Below, one piece after another: positions 1-5,660 of a stretch of DNA of 5,717 bases (its first letter is position 1; the number at the start of each line of letters is the position of its first letter). The translations under genes were made by a program, and so were the position numbers. The stretch spans positions 1-5,717 of the forward strand of contig JAFOCX010000261.1 in assembly GCA_017380975.1 (NCBI GenBank), in the 5' to 3' direction. This DNA is from Lachnospiraceae bacterium (GTDB lineage Bacteria; Bacillota; Clostridia; Lachnospirales; Lachnospiraceae). The notes under the pieces were generated by a model, which did not search any database, was not told the origin of the DNA, and saw only the letters and a list, made by a program, of their open reading frames with translations.

Positions 1-1
1 G

Positions 2-424
2 AAGGGTCTCTACGGTAAGCTTCGTGCTTCAGCCGGTGTACAGCACACAGACTATGTTCCTGCTGCCGGTCTCTGGCTCGACCGTTCGGACGGAGGTCAC
101 GGAGCTTTCTATTATGGAAACAACTTCGCTGAGTCTTGGGGCGCGTTCATCACACAGTTCCCTACAAAGGACTTCCGTCAGGAAGCTGCCTACAGAGCGA
201 ACCTCGGAACTGACATCAGAATTGCAGGCTGCCTTGACATCATTGCAGAAGCATTCTATCAGCAGAGACGCAATATCCTCGTGAGCGCCAGCTCTCTCAA
301 CTCATCTGTAGTCGGTCTCCAGTCGGCTTATGACGACAAGGGAGTTGTGGCAAGCTATGGAGCTGAGCTCGGACTTCGTTTCGCGAAGACCTTCAGCAAC
401 GGTCTCAACATCAATGCTACATGA
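2..424 (+). CDS. SusC/RagA-family TonB-dependent outer-membrane receptor, interior fragment (open at left edge, cut by the junction at right)
   Basis: The frame beginning at base 2 is open from the window edge to base 421, about 140 residues. In this family the protein is a roughly 1000-residue outer-membrane beta-barrel that pairs with a SusD-like lipoprotein and imports glycans or peptides using TonB energy. The fragment looks like barrel strands from the C-terminal third. Residues 64-95 read Y-x-A-N-L-G-T-D, then [12 protein letters not shown], and are followed at 104-122 by V-G-L and the G-V-V-x-x-x-G-x-E signature. This order is typical of SusC proteins. Alternating aromatic and polar residues also fit a beta-barrel. 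No start, signal peptide, plug domain or C-terminal strand is present. The TGA at 422-424 is not a natural end: it lies in sequence belonging to fusA on the other strand. Family assignment is fairly sure; the substrate cannot be inferred. Confidence 0.75.
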   Translation, partial: KGLYGKLRASAGVQHTDYVPAAGLWLDRSDGGHGAFYYGNNFAESWGAFITQFPTKDFRQEAAYRANLGTDIRIAGCLDIIAEAFYQQRRNILVSASSLNSSVVGLQSAYDDKGVVASYGAELGLRFAKTFSNGLNINAT

Positions 425-2273
425 TAGGCTCCATCAGAACGGGAGATGCCTTCTGCATTGCATCCTTGAATGCCATGGAACCGGCAATGTGGAATGCCAT
501 TTCGGAGGAGTCAACCTCATGGTAGGAACCATCGTATACGTTTGCGTGAACACCAAGTACCGGGAATCCGCCAAGGATACCAGCCTTAGTAGCCTCTTCG
601 ATACCTTCACCAACAGCCGGGATGTACTCCTTCGGAATAGCACCACCAACTACTGTGGACTCGAACTTGAATGTCTCTTCACCGTTCGGATCCATCGGCT
701 CGAAGTGAACTTTACAGTGACCATACTGACCCTTACCACCGGACTGCTTAGCGTACTTGGAGTCAACGTCAACACCCTTAAGGAATGTCTCTTTGTAAGC
801 TACCTGCGGAGCACCTACGTTAGCCTCTACCTTGAACTCACGAAGGAGACGGTCAACGATGATCTCGAGGTGAAGCTCACCCATACCGGAGATGATTGTC
901 TGGCCTGTTTCTTTGTCTGTGTGAACGCGGAATGTCGGGTCTTCCTCAGCAAGTTTAACAAGTGCTTCGCCCATCTTGTCCTGACCGGCTTTTGTCTTCG
1001 GCTCGATAGCGATATCAATAACCGGCTCCGGGAATTCCATGGACTCAAGGATTACCGGGTGCTGCTCGTCACAGATTGTATCACCAGTTGTTGTCATCTT
1101 GAAGCCAACAGCCGCTGCGATATCACCGGAGTAAACCTTGTCAAGTTCCTGACGCTTGTTAGCATGCATCTGAAGGATACGGCCAACACGCTCTTTTTTA
1201 CCCTTTGTAGCATTCAGTACATAGGAACCGGAGTTCAGAGTACCGGAATATACACGGAAGTAAGCAAGCTTACCTACGAACGGGTCTGTCATGATCTTGA
1301 ATGCAAGAGCTGCGAACGGCTCAGCATCGGAAGATTCACGAACGATTTCATTACCATCTAAGTCAACGCCCTTGATAGCCGGAACGTCTACCGGAGACGG
1401 CATGAACTCAATGATTGCATCCAGAAGTTTCTGAACACCTTTGTTTCTGTAGGATGTACCGCAGCATACCGGAATAGCCTGGCATTCGCATACAGCCTTA
1501 CGAAGAACTGCTTTTAATTCCTCTGTGGACGGAACTTCGCCCTCAAGGTACATCATCATCAGTTCGTCATCTAATTCACAGATCTTTTCTACGAGCTCGT
1601 CGTGGTAAAGCTCTGCCTCGTCTGCCATATCCTCCGGAATATCGCAAACTGTGATATCATCACCCTTATCATCATTGTAGATGTAAGCTTTCATCTCGAA
1701 AAGGTCGATGATACCTTTGAACTCATCTTCCTTACCGATCGGAAGCTGTAAGCAGATAGCGTTCTTACCAAGTCTTGTACGGATCTGCTCTACAACGTTG
1801 TAGAAGTTAGCACCGATAATGTCCATCTTGTTTACATATGCCATTCTCGGTACGTTGTATGTGTCAGCCTGACGCCATACGTTTTCGGACTGCGGCTCAA
1901 CGCCACCCTTTGCACAGAATACACCAACTGCGCCATCAAGTACACGAAGGGAACGCTCAACTTCTACTGTGAAGTCTACGTGGCCTGGTGTATCAATGAT
2001 GTTGATACGGTGCTCGAGAGCGCCCGGTTTTACTTTTGTCTGCTCCTGTAATGTCCAGTGACATGTTGTAGCAGCGGAAGTGATTGTGATACCTCTCTCC
2101 TGCTCCTGAGCCATCCAGTCCATTGTAGCAGTACCTTCATGAGTATCACCGATCTTGTAGTTTACACCAGTGTAATAAAGGATACGCTCTGTTGTTGTTG
2201 TCTTACCAGCATCAATGTGAGCCATAATACCAATATTTCTGGTTCTATCTAACGGATATTCTCTACCAGCCAA
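417..2273 (-). CDS. fusA: Elongation factor G, 3'-truncated at a chimeric junction (domain V missing)
   Basis: This is the ribosomal translocation GTPase, which acts with GTP in the cytoplasm to move tRNA and mRNA after peptide transfer. The GTPase motifs are all visible: G1 AHIDAGKT (18-25), switch I RGITI (60-64), G3 DTPGH (94-98, with the catalytic His98) and G4 NKMD (148-151). Domains II to IV follow, ending at ...PVLMEPIM (residue 618). Family members run about 690-705 residues, so roughly 85 residues, essentially domain V, are absent. After Met618 (420-422) a Lys codon is expected; instead the sequence switches to Bacteroidota DNA and a chance TAG at 417-419 ends the frame. The start is TTG at 2273, chosen because [20 protein letters not shown] matches the family N-terminus and AGAAGGAGG lies 8 nt upstream. 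It follows rpsG by 18 nt in the str operon. Identity is certain; the 3' end is not native. Confidence 0.97.
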   Translation of the reverse strand: MAGREYPLDRTRNIGIMAHIDAGKTTTTERILYYTGVNYKIGDTHEGTATMDWMAQEQERGITITSAATTCHWTLQEQTKVKPGALEHRINIIDTPGHVDFTVEVERSLRVLDGAVGVFCAKGGVEPQSENVWRQADTYNVPRMAYVNKMDIIGANFYNVVEQIRTRLGKNAICLQLPIGKEDEFKGIIDLFEMKAYIYNDDKGDDITVCDIPEDMADEAELYHDELVEKICELDDELMMMYLEGEVPSTEELKAVLRKAVCECQAIPVCCGTSYRNKGVQKLLDAIIEFMPSPVDVPAIKGVDLDGNEIVRESSDAEPFAALAFKIMTDPFVGKLAYFRVYSGTLNSGSYVLNATKGKKERVGRILQMHANKRQELDKVYSGDIAAAVGFKMTTTGDTICDEQHPVILESMEFPEPVIDIAIEPKTKAGQDKMGEALVKLAEEDPTFRVHTDKETGQTIISGMGELHLEIIVDRLLREFKVEANVGAPQVAYKETFLKGVDVDSKYAKQSGGKGQYGHCKVHFEPMDPNGEETFKFESTVVGGAIPKEYIPAVGEGIEEATKAGILGGFPVLGVHANVYDGSYHEVDSSEMAFHIAGSMAFKDAMQKASPVLMEPIM

Positions 2274-2280
2274 GGATTCG

Positions 2281-2289
2281 TCCTCCTTC
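2281..2289 (-). promoter_or_regulatory. Ribosome binding site that fixes the TTG start of fusA
   Basis: Read on the minus strand this is GAAGGAGGA, with GGAGG about 8 nt before TTG at 2273. No in-frame ATG lies nearby upstream, and the next in-frame Met (residue 17) would remove the start of the GTPase domain. The site therefore supports TTG initiation. Confidence 0.8.
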
Positions 2290-2291
2290 TA

Positions 2292-2762
2292 TTAGAATCT
2301 GTAGTGAGCAAATGCCTTGTTAGCCTCAGCCATTCTATGCATTTCCTCTTTTCTCTTTACGGATGCGCCAGTGTTGTTAGCTGCGTCCATAATTTCGTTT
2401 GCAAGTCTGTCGATCTGTGTTTTCTCAGATCTCTTTCTGGAAAACATTGTGATCCAGCGAAGACCTAAAGCCTGTCTTCTTTCCGGCTTAACCTCGATCG
2501 GTACCTGGTATGTTGCACCGCCGATACGTTTTGCCTTAACTTCGAGAACCGGCATGATGTTGTTCATAGCCTCTTCGAATACTTCTACAGCGTCTTTACC
2601 TGTCTTAGCAGCTACCTGCTCAAATGCGCCGTAAACAATTTTCTGAGCAACGCCTCTTTTACCGTCTAACATGATGTTGTTGATTAACTTTGTAACAACT
2701 TTGTTGTTGTAGATCGGATCTGCTAATACTTCTCTTTTCTGAGTATGTCCTTTACGTGGCAC
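2292..2762 (-). CDS. rpsG: 30S ribosomal protein S7
   Basis: S7 is a primary 16S rRNA-binding protein that nucleates assembly of the 30S head and lies near the mRNA exit and E-site. With the GTG start at 2762 the product is 156 residues, the usual family length. It shows the basic N-terminus [15 protein letters not shown], the LMLDGK-like helix region (30-36), the rRNA-contacting beta-hairpin segment [11 protein letters not shown] (81-91), [11 protein letters not shown] (93-103) and the C-terminal [16 protein letters not shown] longer frame opens upstream at a TTG (2813), but its extra 17 residues do not belong to S7 and would run through the ribosome binding site. S7 is the translational repressor of the str operon in E. 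coli; whether it plays that role here is not known. It lies 18 nt upstream of fusA and 243 nt downstream of rpsL. Confidence 0.98.
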   Translation of the reverse strand: MPRKGHTQKREVLADPIYNNKVVTKLINNIMLDGKRGVAQKIVYGAFEQVAAKTGKDAVEVFEEAMNNIMPVLEVKAKRIGGATYQVPIEVKPERRQALGLRWITMFSRKRSEKTQIDRLANEIMDAANNTGASVKRKEEMHRMAEANKAFAHYRF

Positions 2763-3006
2763 GTTACTTCCCTCCTTAATCATTATTGGATTATAACTGT
2801 TCAAGTCCTTCAACCGGCCCTGACCAGTTACATCGGATTAATTCATCGGTACTCACATGTTTCCATAAAATGTGTTCGCGCTCGGATTTCTATCTATATC
2901 CTGCAACCTACAGGCAAAATATCACCGGCACTAAAATATGCGGCTTTCTACCGCTCCCATTTTACTCCCGTTAGTGGTCCAATTAGTGTTTAATCGTTTT
3001 TATCGA
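2763..3006 (-). other. Long rpsL-rpsG intercistronic region with small hairpins and a possible internal -10 element
   Basis: This stretch holds no convincing gene. It is much longer than the few tens of bases usual between rpsL and rpsG in Firmicutes. Read on the minus strand, it starts with a weak stem formed by TAATCG (3009-3004) and CGATTA (2996-2991) around the rpsL stop codon. Further on there is a GCGG/CCGC hairpin, a CACAT/ATGTG hairpin, and a 6-bp stem AACTGG/CCGGTT (2829-2824 with 2817-2812, one G-U pair). A perfect TATAAT lies at 2795-2790, just before the rpsG ribosome binding site, but I find no good -35 at 16-18 nt from it. A nine-codon frame (MGAVESRIF) follows a GGGAG, but its spacing is too short to trust. 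The region could be a leader for translational control of rpsG or hold a secondary promoter; neither is proven. Confidence 0.4.
2771..2777 (-). promoter_or_regulatory. Ribosome binding site that fixes the GTG start of rpsG
   Basis: The minus strand reads AAGGAGG, then 8 nt, then GTG at 2762. This spacing and the conserved PRKG N-terminus select GTG over the in-frame TTG at 2813. Confidence 0.85.
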
Positions 3007-3426
3007 TTATTTTTTAACTTTCGGTCTCTTAGCGCCGTACTTGGAACGAGCCTGTTTTCTGTTCGCTACGCCTGCTGTATCAAGAGTACCTCTGATGATG
3101 TGGTATCTTGTACCCGGAAGGTCTTTAACACGGCCACCACGGATAAGAACAACAGAGTGCTCCTGAAGGTTGTGACCCTCACCCGGAATGTAGCTTGTTA
3201 CCTCGATACCATTGGAAAGACGAACTCTGGCGATTTTACGAAGAGCGGAGTTCGGCTTCTTCGGAGTTGCAGTCTTAACAGATGTACAAACACCTCTCTT
3301 CTGCGGAGCAGAAACGTTTGTAGCTTTCTTGTGAAGGGAGTTGTATCCTTTCTGAAGAGCCGGAGCTGTGGATTTCTTAACTGCTGTCTCTCTACCTTTT
3401 CTTACTAACTGGTTAAATGTTGGCAT
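3007..3426 (-). CDS. rpsL: 30S ribosomal protein S12
   Basis: S12 lies at the decoding centre of the 30S subunit and contributes to tRNA selection accuracy; it is the classical streptomycin-resistance locus. Starting at ATG 3426 the product is 139 residues. [11 protein letters not shown] is the standard N-terminus, so I reject the in-frame ATG at 3435, three codons upstream, which overlaps the ribosome binding site. The insertion around residues 20-40 ([16 protein letters not shown]) is typical of Gram-positive S12 and absent from E. coli. [11 protein letters not shown] (54-64) has both loop lysines K56 and K57, and GHNLQEHSV (84-92) and GGRVKDLPG (97-105) retain K101, D102 and P104. The positions linked to streptomycin resistance therefore look wild type, predicting a sensitive S12. 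D102 is the residue methylthiolated by RimO in bacteria that have it. It is the first gene of the operon and has its own strong promoter upstream. Confidence 0.98.
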   Translation of the reverse strand: MPTFNQLVRKGRETAVKKSTAPALQKGYNSLHKKATNVSAPQKRGVCTSVKTATPKKPNSALRKIARVRLSNGIEVTSYIPGEGHNLQEHSVVLIRGGRVKDLPGTRYHIIRGTLDTAGVANRKQARSKYGAKRPKVKK

Positions 3427-3432
3427 TCTTTT

Positions 3433-3440
3433 CACCTCCT
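3433..3440 (-). promoter_or_regulatory. Strong ribosome binding site of rpsL
   Basis: The minus strand reads AGGAGGTG, a near-full complement to the 16S rRNA 3' end, with AGGAGG 8 nt before ATG 3426. It decides against the ATG at 3435, which would start inside the site. Confidence 0.9.
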
Positions 3441-3511
3441 GTGATATTGACTGTTCGGTTGCTGCTTATTCAGCCTTATGCGTTGTTCGGTTCCGCTCGA
3501 TTTCTTTCAAC

Positions 3512-3544
3512 AAAAAATGAGGCGTACCTGTCACACGCCTCATT
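3512..3544 (-). terminator. Terminator-like hairpin overlapping the rpsL transcription start
   Basis: Read on the minus strand, AATGAGGCGT (3544-3535) and ACGCCTCATT (3525-3516) form a perfect 10-bp stem with a 9-nt loop, followed by a run of six T (3517-3512, the first two shared with the end of the stem). This is the form of an intrinsic terminator. Its 5' arm lies directly after the rpsL -10 box. Transcripts coming from the AbrB gene, whose stop is at 3726-3724, carry the whole stem. Transcripts starting at the rpsL promoter begin inside the first arm and can form only about 4-6 bp. It is therefore probably the terminator of the thioesterase/AbrB operon, though an operator dyad or an attenuator cannot be excluded. 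Confidence 0.7.
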
Positions 3545-3573
3545 ATTATATACACGGTTTTTTCGGTTGTCAA
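3545..3573 (-). promoter_or_regulatory. Consensus sigma-70/sigma-A promoter of the rpsL-rpsG-fusA operon
   Basis: On the minus strand TTGACA (3573-3568) and TATAAT (3550-3545) are both perfect consensus hexamers separated by exactly 17 nt. Just upstream (about 3574-3615) are runs of A and T, including GAAAAA and TTTTTC, that could act as an UP element or a bend. Initiation is expected near 3540-3538, giving a leader of about 113 nt before rpsL. Such a promoter fits the high demand for str-operon products. Confidence 0.88.
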
Positions 3574-3723
3574 GGAGAAAAACTCAAATTTTTCTTAAAA
3601 ATACAAGGTTTTTTCGCCATGATACGCCCGAGTCAGTTGTCTCATTTTTGTTTTTGTGAAAAACGTCTGAATTTGCCCTTTTTTCACTGTTACTTTTGTT
3701 TTAATTTGATTTTCCTGAATCCT

Positions 3724-4770
3724 TTAGCCCTCCAGCATGTTCACGATCAGGAGATCCAGATTCGGGAAAAGTGAAATCACGGTCAGCATTCGCACGATCT
3801 GCAGAACGATCAGATTCGGACTGTTTACTCCGATATCCGCGGAGATCAGTGCCATGTCGGTTGCTCCTGCCGGTGTAACCATTAACATACTCTCACGTTT
3901 GCTGATACCGCAAACCTTATGAATGATATTTCCGGTAATAAATGCATTGATCATGTAAACGCCAACGATGATGATCGCCGGGATGATCAGATGCGGGAGC
4001 ATATACAACGTGTCTAATCCAACGGAACAGCCTATGTAAGCACCGCTCAGTACCTGAGCTGCGCGTTTGATCCATTTCGGATATACGATCGGGACATTTG
4101 CCAGTTTCAGAACCAGAATGGTAATGATCGCAAATAAGAGTGCACCGGACGGTACTCCGAGTTTTCTTCCGATGACACCGAAGACACCGGCAAGAAGAAG
4201 CGTTCCGACTGTTACCGGAACGGAGCTTGCTGCTTTCTTCTTTGTGGTCACATTCTCAGTCTTTTCTGATACGATCTCACCTTCGCTCTTTGTCACAAAT
4301 AAGATCAGTCCCGGGAATACACCGATACCAACTACCATGCGGACGAACTGCATGATCACAACCGGAGGCATCTGAGCGCCGAGTTCGGATGCGATCAGCG
4401 GAGTGTCAGACATTCCGCCCGGAACGCAGCACATAAATGATGTGAGGCGATCCAGCGGACCAAATTTATAAACCAGAGTTCCGGCTGTCAGATTGACAAC
4501 CAGCAGAGATGCCATTACGATCAGGAACGGTTTATAAATGGTCTTCATCTTTTTCAGATCTTCACGGTCAACGGAGCTTCCGATAAATGCACCTGCAATG
4601 ATCTGGGCGATCAGTCGCGCAGTAAAAGGCATTTCCGCCATTCCGGTTGTCATGGAAAGAACGGTGGTTCCAATGATACCGCCTACCAGAACGCCTCCCG
4701 GAACTTTCAGTTTCAAGAACAACATACCTCCTGCCAGACTGGCAAGCAGGGTTAATAAAATATTTGTCAT
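3724..4770 (-). CDS. AbrB-type integral membrane protein of two tandem repeats (PF05145-like; putative transporter)
   Basis: The 348-residue product is very hydrophobic, with about ten predicted membrane segments and one charged, Lys/Glu-rich linker at 161-181. The halves match each other without gaps at an offset of 183 residues: VPGG (23-26) with VPSG (206-209), GAFIGSSV (60-67) with GAYIGCSV (243-250), PGGMSD (117-122) with PAGATD (300-305), and QFVRM (141-145) with QIVRM (324-328). This is the architecture of the family often named AbrB duplication protein or, misleadingly, AbrB transcriptional regulator or ammonia monooxygenase. It is not related to the DNA-binding AbrB of Bacillus. Function is not established; an inverted or parallel repeat fold suggests transport. 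AAGGGGGA lies before ATG 4770. It follows the thioesterase by 36 nt on the same strand, so the two are probably co-transcribed. Family assignment is firm and substrate unknown. Confidence 0.9.
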   Translation of the reverse strand: MTNILLTLLASLAGGMLFLKLKVPGGVLVGGIIGTTVLSMTTGMAEMPFTARLIAQIIAGAFIGSSVDREDLKKMKTIYKPFLIVMASLLVVNLTAGTLVYKFGPLDRLTSFMCCVPGGMSDTPLIASELGAQMPPVVIMQFVRMVVGIGVFPGLILFVTKSEGEIVSEKTENVTTKKKAASSVPVTVGTLLLAGVFGVIGRKLGVPSGALLFAIITILVLKLANVPIVYPKWIKRAAQVLSGAYIGCSVGLDTLYMLPHLIIPAIIIVGVYMINAFITGNIIHKVCGISKRESMLMVTPAGATDMALISADIGVNSPNLIVLQIVRMLTVISLFPNLDLLIVNMLEG

Positions 4771-4777
4771 AGGTATT

Positions 4778-4785
4778 TCCCCCTT
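4778..4785 (-). promoter_or_regulatory. Ribosome binding site of the AbrB-type gene
   Basis: The minus strand reads AAGGGGGA with GGGGG 8 nt before ATG 4770. It supports that start, which also gives a hydrophobic N-terminus suitable for the first membrane segment. Confidence 0.6.
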
Positions 4786-4806
4786 GGACTTTGTCCTGTA
4801 TTCTCC

Positions 4807-5214
4807 TTACTTACTGAGGCAGAACATATTGGTTGTTGTTTCCAGAAGCAGTTTTCCGTTTTCATCTGTAACAATACCGCGCACGATTACGATAGAACGG
4901 CCACGCTTTACGATATCACCTTTTGCAATGATCAGACCTGCGGATACATTTCCAATGAAGTTTACATGGGCACTCTGTGTCACATATTTTCTTCCGTCTG
5001 CACGAGCAGTTAAACCTGTCACCACATCAGCCAGGGAATAAAGAAGTCCGCCATGAACCTGTCCCATGATGTTTAATCCATCCGGATGTACCTCCATGCG
5101 GATCTCACTTGTCTCCGTACCGATCTCTGTAATATACATATGGTTATGCTGCATAAACGGATTGTTTGCAAGGTATTCCTCCGGGCTCAGCACATTAAAT
5201 TTCTTATCTTCCAT
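4807..5214 (-). CDS. PaaI-like hotdog-fold acyl-CoA thioesterase
   Basis: The product is a 135-residue single hotdog domain of the PaaI/YbgC superfamily, whose members hydrolyse acyl- or aryl-CoA thioesters as dimers or tetramers. The signature is N48-x-x-G51-x-x-H54-G55-G56-x-x-Y-x-x-A-D63. In PaaI the equivalent Asn, His-Gly and Asp residues form the active site, and all are present here. The second half has the usual beta-strand pattern (ITKGDIVKRGRS-like at 95-107, then a strand around ETTTNMFCLSK). The start at ATG 5214 is chosen because GGAGG lies 8 nt upstream; two ATGs further up (5232 and 5229) would place that site inside the gene. No signal peptide is seen, so it is cytoplasmic. 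It is first in an operon with the AbrB-type gene. The acyl substrate cannot be told from the sequence. Confidence 0.9.
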   Translation of the reverse strand: MEDKKFNVLSPEEYLANNPFMQHNHMYITEIGTETSEIRMEVHPDGLNIMGQVHGGLLYSLADVVTGLTARADGRKYVTQSAHVNFIGNVSAGLIIAKGDIVKRGRSIVIVRGIVTDENGKLLLETTTNMFCLSK

Positions 5215-5222
5215 AGTTCTTG

Positions 5223-5227
5223 CCTCC
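5223..5227 (-). promoter_or_regulatory. Ribosome binding site that fixes the thioesterase start
   Basis: GGAGG on the minus strand, 8 nt before ATG 5214. It overlaps the alternative in-frame ATG at 5229, which argues that the shorter, 135-residue form is the real one. Confidence 0.75.
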
Positions 5228-5234
5228 ATCACTG

Positions 5235-5251
5235 ATCGAACAATTGTCGAT
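5235..5251. promoter_or_regulatory. Operator-like dyad in the thioesterase leader
   Basis: ATCGA (5235-5239) and TCGAT (5247-5251) are perfect inverted arms around a 7-nt centre that contains the palindrome CAATTG. The site lies just downstream of the predicted transcription start (about 5260) and upstream of the ribosome binding site, a position where a repressor could act. No regulator is recognisable, so this is a candidate only. Confidence 0.3.
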
Positions 5252-5266
5252 GTTTATTCTTTGCTA

Positions 5267-5295
5267 ATCATACCATAATTATTCGAAATTCTCAA
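5267..5295 (-). promoter_or_regulatory. Extended -10 promoter of the thioesterase-AbrB operon
   Basis: On the minus strand TTGAGA (5295-5290) is followed after 17 nt by TATGAT (5272-5267), with a TG one base before the -10 box (extended -10). The start would be near 5260, giving a leader of about 45 nt. Its integrity shows that the Clostridia sequence runs at least to about 5295. Confidence 0.75.
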
Positions 5296-5312
5296 TATCA
5301 GAAGATTCGAGG

Positions 5313-5660
5313 GTGAAACTAAATTGTATAGATATTTCATTGAGTCTACTTGGTTATAAAGAGTCCCAGGGTGGCAGGAATTTTGAAAAACCTGCCAATC
5401 TGGGATTTTTTCTGTTTGTGGAAGTATTTGTGGCTAATCAAATAGGGGAAGTTTACTTGTCGGCTTGGATCTTTGATCATAATAGTGGCACAAGAATCCA
5501 ATCACGTTGCAACAAAAATGAGTGTATATACGATTTCTACAAAGATTCTATTATATTCTGGCCAATCAATCATGAAAAAACCTTCAAGCCTCTTGGTCGG
5601 GCAACGGCCTTGACGAAGTCAAAATCCTATTACCACCGTGAATATATGAAAATTAGTTAG
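5313..5660 (+). CDS. Doubtful hypothetical ORF of 115 residues
   Basis: An open frame from GTG 5313 to TAG at 5658-5660 predicts a 115-residue soluble-looking protein with three Cys and two Trp, which I do not recognise. It includes segments such as SAWIFDHNSG and IIFWPINHEKTFKPLGRATA. Against it: there is no ribosome binding site at proper spacing before the GTG, and a strong terminator hairpin with a T run lies inside the frame and would be translated as ESQGGRNFEKPANLGFFL. The AT-rich codon use is also ordinary for non-coding DNA. In favour: it is the longest open frame in this end of the window. I consider it more likely spurious than real. Confidence 0.18.
   Translation: MKLNCIDISLSLLGYKESQGGRNFEKPANLGFFLFVEVFVANQIGEVYLSAWIFDHNSGTRIQSRCNKNECIYDFYKDSIIFWPINHEKTFKPLGRATALTKSKSYYHREYMKIS
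5364..5411 (+). terminator. Strong intrinsic terminator on the plus strand
   Basis: TCCCAG (5364-5369) pairs with CTGGGA (5400-5405) and TGGCAGG (5372-5378) with CCTGCCA (5391-5397). A 2x2 internal mismatch separates the two helices and the loop is 12 nt. Six T follow directly (5406-5411). On the minus strand the hairpin is followed by ACTCTTT, a poor U tract, so it works to the right. No recognised plus-strand gene precedes it. Confidence 0.75.

Noticed and set aside
24..284. An 86-codon plus frame beginning MLQPVYS
   Set aside because: It overlaps the SusC-like frame in a different phase; only the base-2 frame shows family motifs.
434..1048. Two short minus-strand frames within fusA (434-649 and 827-1048)
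   Set aside because: Alternate-phase readings of the EF-G gene without ribosome binding sites.
330..1361. A 343-codon open frame on the plus strand opposite fusA
   Set aside because: It crosses the chimeric junction and reads the complement of a confidently identified EF-G; the Cys-, Leu- and Thr-rich product resembles no family and reflects the codon use of fusA.
2790..2795. A complete internal promoter for rpsG based on TATAAT
   Set aside because: No acceptable -35 at 16-18 nt and no extended -10; kept only as a possibility in the intercistronic entry.
2763..2813. N-terminal extension of S7 from a TTG at 2813
   Set aside because: The extra residues are foreign to S7 and would include the ribosome binding site of the real GTG start.
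2938..3408. A 156-codon plus frame opposite rpsL
   Set aside because: Complement of a certain S12 gene; no ribosome binding site and no recognisable domain.
3556..3616. Direct repeat GGTTTTTTCG at 3556-3565 and 3607-3616
   Set aside because: Mostly a T run in a T-rich region; two copies are easily chance.
3656..3687. Inverted repeat GTGAAAAA / TTTTTCAC with a 16-nt loop downstream of the AbrB-type gene
   Set aside because: The stem is nearly all A-T and lacks a following T run in the direction of transcription, so it is a weak terminator candidate compared with 3512-3544.
3478..3774. A 98-codon plus frame across the rpsL promoter region
   Set aside because: Phe-rich product of T-rich non-coding DNA; overlaps a clear promoter and hairpin on the other strand.
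5290..5320. A tRNA T-arm suggested by the TTCGA near 5306
   Set aside because: No flanking stem pairs and no acceptor or anticodon arm can be drawn on either strand.
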